In this document: positions 1-5,264 of the stretch, piece by piece
How the letters are laid out: the number at the start of each line of letters is the position of its first letter
How positions within the stretch are numbered: the first letter of the stretch is position 1
NCBI GenBank assembly: GCA_964633115.1
Contig: CAZWEO010000216.1
Span: forward strand, 1-5,804
Origin: B30-G6 sp964633115
GTDB taxonomy: Bacteria; Desulfobacterota; Desulfobacteria; Desulfobacterales; B30-G6
Direction of reading: 5' to 3'
DNA length: 5,804 nucleotides
The notes under the pieces: generated by a model
What the model saw: only the letters and a program-made list of their open reading frames with translations
Databases searched by the model: none
Told to the model about the DNA's origin: nothing
Translations under genes and position numbers: made by a program

Positions 1-2
1 TA

Positions 3-302
3 TATGGCATGGATAATAGCCTATGTGAAGATGCGGTTCATTGAGCGCTTACGATTATTTTAACGGCAAGCGCTGCCAACGAAGTGAGTGTTGAGAGTGA
101 AATCTTACAGCATGGCGTTTTCACGCATTTTTTATTGGAGGGATTAAAAGGAAAGGCAGACATGGATAATGATAGTTTAATAACGGTGGATGAAGTATAC
201 AGTTACGTATCTGATCAAGTACCCAAGGCGACTGGTCAAGAGCAACATCCAATTAAAAAAGGTGTTGTTGAGGGGCGGTTAATTTTAAGTATTATTCCAT
301 AA
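3..302 (+). pseudogene. 3' end of a caspase-like (peptidase C14) gene, with an in-frame stop
   Basis: The reading frame ending in TAA at 300-302 matches the C-terminal part of caspase-like/metacaspase domains: a beta-strand 'ILTASAANE', then 'HGVFTHFLLEGLKGKAD', then an EF-hand-like loop 'DMDNDSLITVDE' and 'YSYVSDQVP'. These are the family's post-catalytic landmarks; the catalytic His and Cys would lie upstream of the window. A GTG at 84 would give a 72-aa ORF, but family similarity clearly extends upstream to about base 45 (ALTIILTASAANE), so that GTG is not the native start. A TGA at 42-44 interrupts the same frame; it is one C-to-T step from CGA. Upstream of it the frame continues as YGMDNSLCEDAVH. 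I therefore read it as a decayed gene end rather than a small protein. The alternative is a separate truncated ORF or a sequencing error at base 42. Family call fairly sure, pseudogene status moderate. Confidence 0.62.
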
Positions 303-430
303 CACTTCTGAATTACATCCGATCTGACAATGAACACCATTACTAATCCCTGACCTGACCTTCTTTTCGGCTAAACCCTACCTTTCCTATCCGTACTTCT
401 GTAAACATTTAACCCAAGGAAGGTGATCCA
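303..430. other. intergenic spacer
   Basis: This spacer lies between the caspase-like remnant and the cyclase remnant. No convincing terminator hairpin follows the TAA at 302. The only clear signal is a purine-rich AAGGAAGGTG (416-425), correctly placed as the ribosome binding site of the ATG at 431. Confidence 0.5.
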
Positions 431-643
431 ATGTCCGAAGTAGATATAGCTATTCGGAAACTCAGAGCGATATTCAGTGCTGATGTTAAGGGCTAAAGCC
501 TGTTAATGGCGGACGATGAAGCCTTTACCATCAGAACCCTCAAAGAATTCCGCAGCATCATGTCCACCCAAATGGCAACCAATAATCCAATGGACCGTAA
601 ATTTCCCAACAAAATTGCTGCTTTTAGCCAGTTGAAAAGGTAG
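431..643 (+). pseudogene. N-terminal remnant of a class III adenylate/guanylate cyclase, nonsense-interrupted
   Basis: A good ribosome binding site (AAGGAAGGTG) precedes ATG 431. The first 21 codons read MSEVDIAIRKLRAIFSADVKG, then TAA (494-496), and the same frame goes on with SLLMADDEAFTIRTLKEFRSIM to TAG at 641-643. This matches the widespread cyclase N-terminus 'RKLaAIfsADVkGYSrLM.DDE..T...L...R', with the TAA replacing the conserved Tyr (one base from TAT or TAC). Asp18 in 'SADVKG' is the position of the first metal-binding Asp of class III cyclases. From about codon 46 the sequence stops resembling the family and the whole remaining catalytic domain is missing, so the gene is dead twice over: nonsense codon and 3' deletion. 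The intact start and RBS may still yield a 21-aa peptide, which has no obvious function. Confidence 0.78.
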
Positions 644-672
644 TGGCATTTCAGTTCCAGTTTCCTTGTTGT

Positions 673-676
673 GGAG
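673..676 (+). promoter_or_regulatory. ribosome binding site fixing the sterol desaturase start at 685
   Basis: GGAG sits 8 nt before ATG 685. The frame is open back to a GTG at 643, which overlaps the TAG of the cyclase remnant, but the 14 extra residues (MAFQFQFPCCGAKH) are not like a family N-terminus, so 685 is preferred. Confidence 0.55.
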
Positions 677-684
677 CCAAACAT

Positions 685-1500
685 ATGGAATATGAAAGCG
701 TAATCCGTTTAGTTTCTTTTACAGTGATTTTTATCCTGATTGCACTATGGGAAATCAGATATCCTCGCCGGACAGTGACGACGTCCAAAAAAATGCGCTG
801 GCTCAACAATCTAACCATCATTGCGATCAATCCCATTGTGCTGCATTTAATATTCCCTGTTCTCGCAGTTGGAATCGCTCAGACAACCCAAACTAATGGT
901 TGGGGGCTACTCAACATTTTTCACCTTCCAAGTCTGATCGCACTGGTAGTGGGAGTTGTTGTATTGGACCTGGTAATCTACTTTCAGCATGTGATGTTTC
1001 ACGCCGTTCCACTACTGTGGCGGCTACACATGGTACATCATGCAGACTTGGACTTCGACCTCACAACCGGATTACGATTCCATCCAATTGAAATTGTTCT
1101 GTCAATGATTCTGAAAATTGCAGTGATTGTTGCTTTGGGACCGCCTGTTGCAGCAGTTCTAATGTTTGAGGTCCTTTTGAATGGAATGGCCATGTTCAAC
1201 CATGGGAATATAATAATTCCGATTTCGTTGGACAAATGGTTGAGATGGTTCGTAGTAACACCGGACATGCATCGGGTACACCACTCTGTTTTCATCCGTG
1301 AAACGAATAGCAATTATGGTTTCAATCTATCTGTCTGGGACCGGCTGTTCGGTACTTATTGGGACCAGCCCAGAAAAGGACATACAGATATGGTAATTGG
1401 CCTTTCGCAGTTTCGTAACGAGAAGAAATTGACCCTACCTTGGCTTCTTATTCTTCCTATAATTGGTGATCCGGGAAAACATCCGATCAATCGTCATTGA
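685..1500 (+). CDS. sterol desaturase / fatty acid hydroxylase superfamily membrane protein
   Basis: This 271-aa integral membrane di-iron enzyme keeps the full histidine set of the family: H102-x3-H106, H115-x2-H118-H119, H133, H173 in 'FNHGN', and H196-x2-H199-H200, followed by the typical 'NYGFNLSVWDRLFGTYW' block (residues 210-226). Hydrophobic segments at about 6-24, 44-65, 84-101 and 140-170 would embed it in the inner membrane with the His cluster facing the cytoplasm. Family members use O2 to hydroxylate or desaturate lipids such as sterols, fatty acids, sphingoid or carotenoid chains; the substrate here cannot be told. Use of O2 would be notable if the host is an anaerobe, where such an enzyme could also serve oxygen defence (inference). 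Length and motifs look intact, in contrast to the broken genes on both sides. It has no operon partner. Possible start at GTG 643 would add 14 residues. Confidence 0.92.
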   Translation: MEYESVIRLVSFTVIFILIALWEIRYPRRTVTTSKKMRWLNNLTIIAINPIVLHLIFPVLAVGIAQTTQTNGWGLLNIFHLPSLIALVVGVVVLDLVIYFQHVMFHAVPLLWRLHMVHHADLDFDLTTGLRFHPIEIVLSMILKIAVIVALGPPVAAVLMFEVLLNGMAMFNHGNIIIPISLDKWLRWFVVTPDMHRVHHSVFIRETNSNYGFNLSVWDRLFGTYWDQPRKGHTDMVIGLSQFRNEKKLTLPWLLILPIIGDPGKHPINRH

Positions 1501-1739
1501 CAGGTGTGGGACTTGTGACAATTCCAACCTATAACAGTTGTCAAAATTGGGTCGCATTTATACTTAAGTATTTAGACAATTAGCCGATAAATTAGGTAGG
1601 GCTAAAGCCGGCTAAAGAGCGGTTAATCAAAAGATTAAAGTTTTTGAACCAATGGTTCAAGCCATAAAGGTTACGGCTTAAGGGGGAGGTAAAAACTATG
1701 GTATGGGTTTACATTTTTTCATGAATTATTAGGTATATT
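1501..1739. other. spacer with stacked short hairpins and a strong Shine-Dalgarno
   Basis: This AT-rich spacer contains several short inverted repeats. TGACAA (1516-1521) pairs with TTGTCA (1538-1543). GGCTAAAGCC lies at 1600-1609, and TTAATC-AAAA-GATTAA at 1623-1638. TTGAACC-AAT-GGTTCAA lies at 1644-1660, and AAGCC (1659-1663) pairs with GGCTT (1675-1679). They end just before a very strong GGGGGAGG (1682-1689). None is followed by a clear T-run, so they are not standard terminators. They could form the structured leader of the PATAN gene downstream, but no riboswitch class is recognised. Confidence 0.4.
1698..1724 (+). CDS. possible 8-codon leader peptide
   Basis: ATG 1698 follows GGAGG by 8 nt, ideal spacing, and is read as MVWVYIFS before TGA. 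It ends 15 nt before the PATAN start at 1740. It may be a leader peptide coupling translation to that gene, or the broken start of a longer original reading frame. A run of six T (1714-1719) could have slipped. There is no further support. Confidence 0.22.
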   Translation: MVWVYIFS

Positions 1740-2091
1740 ATGTCGTTAACAGGAAGTATCGGAACCATTTCCCTTTCAGGCTTATTACAGCTCCTTAGCA
1801 GCGAACAGAATTCTGGAAAGATACCTGTATATTCAGGTTCAGGAAATTGTCTTCAGTTTGTTTTGCATGAACGAGGGAACGTTTACTTATAAAAACACAG
1901 AATTTGATATGCGCTGCCTTGTTCCAGCGCAAATAAATACCCTGCGGTTGGTTATGGATGTGTTACAACGATTGGACGATAATTCTTATAACGTTTTCGG
2001 CCTGGCAGCTACTGGCTGAAGACGCTTCAGAATCAAACTTGCCGAATATATCATCATGCAGACCCCTTGGACAGGATCATTACAATTGTAG
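1740..2091 (+). pseudogene. PATAN / DUF4388-domain gene, frameshifted
   Basis: ATG 1740 opens MSLTGSIGTISLSGLLQLL, the standard start of PATAN (DUF4388) domains ('sL.GsL..isl.dLLQlL...kktG.L'), which occur as output or interaction modules in bacterial signalling proteins. The frame ends at TAA 1890-1892 after 50 codons, right after 'FVLHERGNVYL', which matches the family's 'I.F.dG.ivyA' strand. A shift to the frame of base 1888 continues as YKNTEFDMRCLVPAQINTLR, then LVMDVLQRLDD, to TGA 2017-2019. The same frame goes on with RRFRIKLAEYIIMQTPWTGS to TAG 2089-2091. The run TATAAAAA at 1888-1895 is the likely slip site. So the gene has one frameshift and one nonsense codon, and the final stop lies inside the left arm of the palindromic repeat at 2085. 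Domain identity is fairly clear for the first 50 residues; what the later part encodes is not recognised. Confidence 0.58.
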
Positions 2092-2168
2092 GGGTCCCGT
2101 TGTGAGTACCAAAAAAACAATGGGCGCTTCCCCACAAAACAGGTAGATACAAGGCCTGTCCCTACAAT
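2085..2168. repeat. small palindromic interspersed repeat (MITE-like, degenerate)
   Basis: The outer arms ATTGTAGGG (2085-2093) and CCCTACAAT (2160-2168) are perfect inverted repeats. Just inside them are the imperfect arms GTCCCGTTGT and ACAAGGCCTG. The pattern resembles a common class of short bacterial interspersed palindromes of the form 'TTGTAGGGGCGACCC...GGCCTGCCCCTACAA', here decayed by point changes. It carries no gene. No target duplication is evident. Its left end supplies the TAG that closes the PATAN remnant. Confidence 0.55.
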
Positions 2169-2173
2169 GGGGT

Positions 2174-2317
2174 TACAACCTATCTCAAAATAAAATTTTG
2201 GTCCTCTGGCATGAAACTGGACAGATAAAAAGCGGAGCATCCTCGTAATATATTAACATTTTTGAGCCGGTTTGCTATGCCGCCAGAAGGAATTAGATTA
2301 TTTTGAGATAGCTTGTA
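2174..2317. mobile_element. 144-bp element with 20-bp terminal inverted repeats (MITE or IS remnant)
   Basis: TACAACCTATCTCAAAATAA (2174-2193) is the reverse complement of 2298-2317 except for one base (2179 against 2312), with a 14-bp core fully identical. The 104 bp between the arms contains no credible coding frame. Such paired ends around a short non-coding core fit a non-autonomous element or an internally deleted insertion sequence whose transposase is gone. No direct target repeat is visible at the outer edges. It lies 5 bp from the neighbouring palindromic repeat and about 30 bp from the end of the GAF gene. A rho-independent terminator is unlikely because the arms are over 100 bp apart. 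Confidence 0.55.
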
Positions 2318-2347
2318 GGCGATATTGTCGTGGCATTCAATTCGATC

Positions 2348-2905
2348 CTATGACTGTCCCTTTTGTACATCCCGCATGGTCTTCAGCACCTCGATGCTGC
2401 TCTTGAGTCCCTTGACATAGCGGGCCATGTTGATTGCCCCGCCGGCGATCTGGGCCAGTGCCTGGACAAAGTTGACATCGTTCATGGTGAATTCCCAGGG
2501 CTCAGCCGTATAGACGCGCACGGCACCGATGAGATTCCCACCGACAACAATAGGAACCGACAGGATCGAGGCGATGCCTTCTTTTTCAGCTTCTTTGGGG
2601 TACTGAATGCGGGGATCATCGCCGACATCGTAGATGGCCACGGGTCCGTCCTCCAGGGACTGGGCAATGGATCGCATGGCACTTACCGGGCCTTTATTAA
2701 TGTACTCATCGCTCAGGCCAAACGAGGTGGCCAGCTCCAGTTCATTGGTCTTGCGGTTGAACAGAAACAAAGCACAGGCCTTGACTTCCAAGGCAGTTTT
2801 AATACTATCCACCGTCATTAATGCAACCTCTTCGGGGTCCTTGGAGTGCGAGATGGAGCGGGCAACTTTCAACATAGTCTCATAGTTGATGACTTGCTTT
2901 TCCAT
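2348..2905 (-). CDS. stand-alone GAF domain protein
   Basis: This 185-aa soluble protein is essentially one GAF domain (about residues 10-165) with short helices at each end. Typical features are the N-terminal helix 'SHSKDPEEVALMTVDSIKTA', the strand 'VKACALFLFN' (41-50), 'LELATSFGLSDEYINKG' (56-72), 'GIASILSVPIVVGGNLIGAV' (110-129) and 'FTMNDVNFVQALAQIAGGAI' at the end. GAF domains bind small ligands such as cyclic nucleotides or tetrapyrroles, or mediate signalling dimers. No effector domain (HisKA, GGDEF, cyclase) is attached and no ligand can be deduced; Cys44 is in the first strand and not in a known bilin-attachment context. Start M at 2905 is set by AAAGGAGGG just upstream; a longer frame from 2953 lacks this. 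It is monocistronic. The gene is visibly richer in G+C than the flanking DNA and is in good repair. Confidence 0.92.
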   Translation of the reverse strand: MEKQVINYETMLKVARSISHSKDPEEVALMTVDSIKTALEVKACALFLFNRKTNELELATSFGLSDEYINKGPVSAMRSIAQSLEDGPVAIYDVGDDPRIQYPKEAEKEGIASILSVPIVVGGNLIGAVRVYTAEPWEFTMNDVNFVQALAQIAGGAINMARYVKGLKSSIEVLKTMRDVQKGQS

Positions 2906-3140
2906 GACTTCCCTCCTTTGGTGATGGTGTTTGGTGCGCTGTATTCGAACCATAATACATGGCTCGTTATCATGAAATCGGTGATCAAGACGGTACTACT
3001 ATGCTTGCAATAACAATGCACTACAGCAGAATGATACAAGCGAAATATCAACGCCAGTTTAGATAATTATATTGAATGCAGATCAGCAGAAATGAGCTAA
3101 TGAGAAGTGATTGATAGCAACTATACCGAATCGGTCAGGC
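2906..3140. other. intergenic spacer upstream of the GAF gene and downstream of ablB
   Basis: Apart from the GAF ribosome binding site, it holds only an 11-bp palindrome ACCGAATCGGT (3125-3135) just past the ablB stop, without a T-run. I cannot point to a convincing promoter or terminator. Confidence 0.4.
2911..2919 (-). promoter_or_regulatory. near-consensus ribosome binding site of the GAF gene
   Basis: On the minus strand this reads AAAGGAGGG, 5 nt from the ATG at 2905-2903. It is the strongest Shine-Dalgarno in the window and rules out the 16-residue longer start at 2953. Confidence 0.8.
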
Positions 3141-4013
3141 TTAAGTCAAATCATTTTGTTTGGATGACGGTAGGGGATCAGGTTTTAAATGTTTGTGCCA
3201 AATTGTCATGCTTTGGATTAAGCCACAAATCTGGGAGTTATTTTTCAATAAACCTGAATAGGTATAACCTCGGTTTTGGAAGACAGCATTCATACCTTTG
3301 GAGTCAGCCCTGGCAATGGTATAAACGGTTTTTATTCCGATTCTAGTTGCTTGATGCTCCATATGATCCAGCAGCACACCGGCATAGCCATGGCTACGCC
3401 ATTTGGGGAGCGTAGCGAAATCGGTCATTTCGGCATTTTTATGATCCCAATCGATTTCAGTGGCGGCCAGGGCGGCGATACGGCCGAATTTGCGAATAGC
3501 GTAGTAGGGAACACCGTCGTTCATCATGTGTTGAAGGTAAGCTGGATCGTCAATCGGGAAAGGATAGGTTTGAAATACCTCTTTGTAGATGGTGCTCATC
3601 TCAGGGGTATCGGTTGGGTCGCAGTTTGTTATTTCAGGAAGCTTCCTGTTGTCGTGATCTTTTCGATTTACCGCTGCAGCCTGAACCCATTGGAGAATGC
3701 GGTCAGAAATATGAGGATCCAATTCTTGTTGTCTGACAGCATTGAAGTATTTGGCCACGAATAAACCGTCAAGCATACCATTATATAATCCCGGTATGGT
3801 GGCTTCTATTTGAAACTCAGATGTTTCAAAAGCCGGCCAGGCATCAGCCGGTATTTTGGCAAAGATTTTTCCATATCGTTTTTCTCGAACCAAGCTTTCC
3901 AGTTTATTGAGAAGACTGCGGGAATTGCCTGGTCCCAAGCGCATCACATAGATACGGTCGTTATAGGGGCCGTGTTGGATGATAGAACCTTTGATGGTTT
4001 GAATGACATCCAT
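3141..4013 (-). CDS. ablB: putative beta-lysine N-acetyltransferase
   Basis: This 290-aa GNAT-family enzyme is predicted to acetylate beta-lysine to N6-acetyl-beta-lysine, a compatible solute of methanogens and some bacteria. The characteristic AblB N-terminus is present: 'IKGSIIQHGPYNDRIYVMRL' (7-26), followed by 'KIFAKIPADAW' (49-59) and 'GLFVAKYF' (83-90). The C-terminal GNAT fold (about 131-278) carries the acetyl-CoA loop W205-R-S-H-G209-Y-A211 and the motif-B helix 'MNAVFQNRGYTYSGLLKNN' (241-259). Length fits the family. It starts 16 bp after the stop of the upstream lipoprotein gene and has almost no Shine-Dalgarno of its own, so translational coupling is likely. Unusually, the partner ablA (lysine 2,3-aminomutase), which makes the beta-lysine substrate and normally adjoins ablB, is not in the window; it may be elsewhere or the enzyme may use another amine. 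Confidence 0.9.
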   Translation of the reverse strand: MDVIQTIKGSIIQHGPYNDRIYVMRLGPGNSRSLLNKLESLVREKRYGKIFAKIPADAWPAFETSEFQIEATIPGLYNGMLDGLFVAKYFNAVRQQELDPHISDRILQWVQAAAVNRKDHDNRKLPEITNCDPTDTPEMSTIYKEVFQTYPFPIDDPAYLQHMMNDGVPYYAIRKFGRIAALAATEIDWDHKNAEMTDFATLPKWRSHGYAGVLLDHMEHQATRIGIKTVYTIARADSKGMNAVFQNRGYTYSGLLKNNSQICGLIQSMTIWHKHLKPDPLPSSKQNDLT

Positions 4014-4029
4014 ACTAATGCAATTGTGG

Positions 4030-4824
4030 TTATAATGTCATCGGGAGTGCTTTTGCTAATTTTAGCAGATTTTGCTTAGCCTTCGTATATTTTGGATCGT
4101 ACCGAAGAGCCTTTTTAAATTTTTTCTCTGCTATTTTTATCAAAGATTTCGCAGCAGATGATTCTCCTTTTTTCTTAAGTTGATCTGCCTGAATAACTGC
4201 TAATTCTCCCGCATAGTTGTTCAAGGATGCGTCTATGGATCGTGTTTCAATATTTTTGGCTATCAGGTCCTCTTCCTGCTTACTTAGCACCACTTCCATG
4301 TAGCTAAGCAATTTAATTACGAGTTCTTTCTCCATTTGGAAAAATGTATTTGTTAGGCCAGTTATCTCTGCGGCACCCAGTTGTACTCCCCTTTCAACGG
4401 ACAATACCTGGGCTTCTATACGGAGATAACCGTTCAACTCTATAAATGAGCCCGTCAGTAGATAATTTGCGGCTGCAATTTTACCTATTTTTATGGCTTC
4501 CTGTTCATCTATAATCCCGAGCTGCTGTAGTGCTTGTTGATCGAGAATGTCGCTAAGTCTTTCCATGCTTACAATGTTAAAAAGCCCGATTGATTCCAAA
4601 TCTGTCATGATCATCGATGCAATGCCAAATTCCCAAGGTTGAAACTCTTTGGCTCTATTTTCAAGTGTGCTGTTTCTAAAATTGAGCACCATAAGTCCAG
4701 CCCGCTGGGAACGGGGTATCTTTTCTATAACAGCATTTTTGGAGTCCGATTGGCAACCCATAGTCAAGTAAACCATCAATAGGCTTAAGAGCATGATTTG
4801 AATTCTAACACACAGTTTTTTCAT
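4030..4824 (-). CDS. CsgG/FlgO-like outer-membrane lipoprotein with C-terminal helical (TPR-like) tail
   Basis: This 264-aa secreted lipoprotein has a signal peptide: basic MKK start, hydrophobic 10-22 and an imperfect lipobox T-M-G-Cys24. Residue +2 is Gln, not Asp, consistent with outer-membrane sorting. Residues about 40-180 match the CsgG/FlgO-type alpha/beta fold: 'RAGLMVLNFRNST', 'WEFGIASMIMTDLESIGLFN', 'VSMERLSDIL', 'AAANYLLTGSF' and 'LRIEAQVLSVERG'. The tail (about 205-260) is charged and helical and ends in a TPR-like 'FKKALRYDPKYTKAKQNL'. True CsgG is a curli export pore, but most such proteins in this type of bacterium are of unknown role, and no curli genes are nearby, so export is not claimed. 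A weak GGGAA precedes the start. First gene of a two-gene unit with ablB. Confidence 0.84.
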   Translation of the reverse strand: MKKLCVRIQIMLLSLLMVYLTMGCQSDSKNAVIEKIPRSQRAGLMVLNFRNSTLENRAKEFQPWEFGIASMIMTDLESIGLFNIVSMERLSDILDQQALQQLGIIDEQEAIKIGKIAAANYLLTGSFIELNGYLRIEAQVLSVERGVQLGAAEITGLTNTFFQMEKELVIKLLSYMEVVLSKQEEDLIAKNIETRSIDASLNNYAGELAVIQADQLKKKGESSAAKSLIKIAEKKFKKALRYDPKYTKAKQNLLKLAKALPMTL

Positions 4825-4870
4825 AACTTATTCCCAATCAGTGTCTATGCAGGGAATTTTGATTCTGTAG

Positions 4871-4900
4871 AGTATAAATTAACTCGAACCACACACCCAA
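4871..4900 (-). promoter_or_regulatory. candidate promoter for the lipoprotein-ablB unit
   Basis: On the minus strand a -35-like TTGGGT (4900-4895) and a -10-like TATACT (4876-4871) are 18 bp apart, about 45 bp before the ATG at 4824. The -10 is 5/6 to consensus and the -35 only 3/6, so this is a guess. Confidence 0.3.
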
Positions 4901-5093
4901 TTTTACATGGGTTTTTGTGTCAGAGATGGTAACAAATCTTTTGGTAAAGACGATAACCAAAATGGAATAACGTGTAAAGGCATTTTATTAACTCTCATCA
5001 GAAAGGAAAATTCAAGTCCAAAGAGCAAGCGGTTCTTGCTGGTTTCCACTATTAATGGTCAAACCAAAAACCTACATGCAAAAATAAAATGAA

Positions 5094-5165
5094 AAATCGA
5101 TGCGATTTAGTCCACCGTAGGTTCTGTGCACTTAGATGCCGAAAGCGATGATGGGGGACTAAATC
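5094..5165 (+). promoter_or_regulatory. overlapping, mutually exclusive inverted repeats
   Basis: AAATCG-ATG-CGATTT (5094-5108) is a perfect hairpin. Its right arm overlaps GATTTAGTCC (5104-5113), which is perfectly complementary to GGACTAAATC (5156-5165); a further four pairs (CCGT with ATGG) follow an A-G mismatch. The two pairings compete for the same bases. If transcribed it could act as a switch; as DNA it could be an operator. It does not fit a riboswitch consensus I know, and lies upstream of the candidate promoter at 5176. Confidence 0.35.
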
Positions 5166-5175
5166 TGGCCACGGG

Positions 5176-5204
5176 TTTACCTGCGGGGATCCATATGATA
5201 TATT
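5176..5204 (+). promoter_or_regulatory. candidate sigma70-type promoter of the cytochrome gene
   Basis: TTTACC (5176-5181) and TATATT (5199-5204) are exactly 17 bp apart and would start transcription about 55 bp before ATG 5265. The hexamers match consensus 4/6 and 5/6. Confidence 0.38.
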
Positions 5205-5264
5205 ATCAAGGATATAAAGAAAGAGATATCTGAACAATCAGACTGCCAACCACAAAGGAATAAC

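Larger units (their letters stand above)
4825..5264. other. 440-bp divergent intergenic region
   Basis: It separates the leftward lipoprotein unit from the rightward cytochrome gene and contains a candidate promoter for each, plus the inverted repeats at 5094-5165. A 61-codon frame (4907-5092) has no family look and no ribosome binding site. A protein-like open stretch at 5111-5233 (STVGSVHLDAESDDGG, then NLATGLPAGIHMIYYQGYK) lacks a start and could be the tail of a decayed gene. Nothing else is recognised. Confidence 0.45.

Noticed and set aside
42..496. Recoding of TGA/TAA as sense codons to explain the in-frame stops
   Set aside because: The intact genes contain no in-frame stops and end at standard stops, and the broken genes also carry a frameshift and deletions, so decay is simpler.
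490..1609. Direct repeat GGGCTAAAGCC at 490-500 and 1599-1609
   Set aside because: An 11-base match is expected by chance in a window of this length, and the flanks do not match.
1600..1680. tRNA-like look (GGTTCAAGCC resembling a T-arm)
   Set aside because: The stem loop has only 3 nt, and no acceptor stem, D-arm or anticodon arm with correct spacing can be drawn.
2363..2821. 152-codon + strand frame opposite the GAF gene
   Set aside because: It is an antisense shadow of a well-supported GAF gene, with no ribosome binding site and no family resemblance.
3276..3764. 162-codon + strand frame opposite ablB
   Set aside because: It is the mirror of the strongly supported AblB frame, with no start signal.
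5094..5264. Cyclic-di-GMP (GEMM) or other known riboswitch upstream of the cytochrome gene
   Set aside because: The GEMM conserved motifs are missing, and no other class consensus fits.
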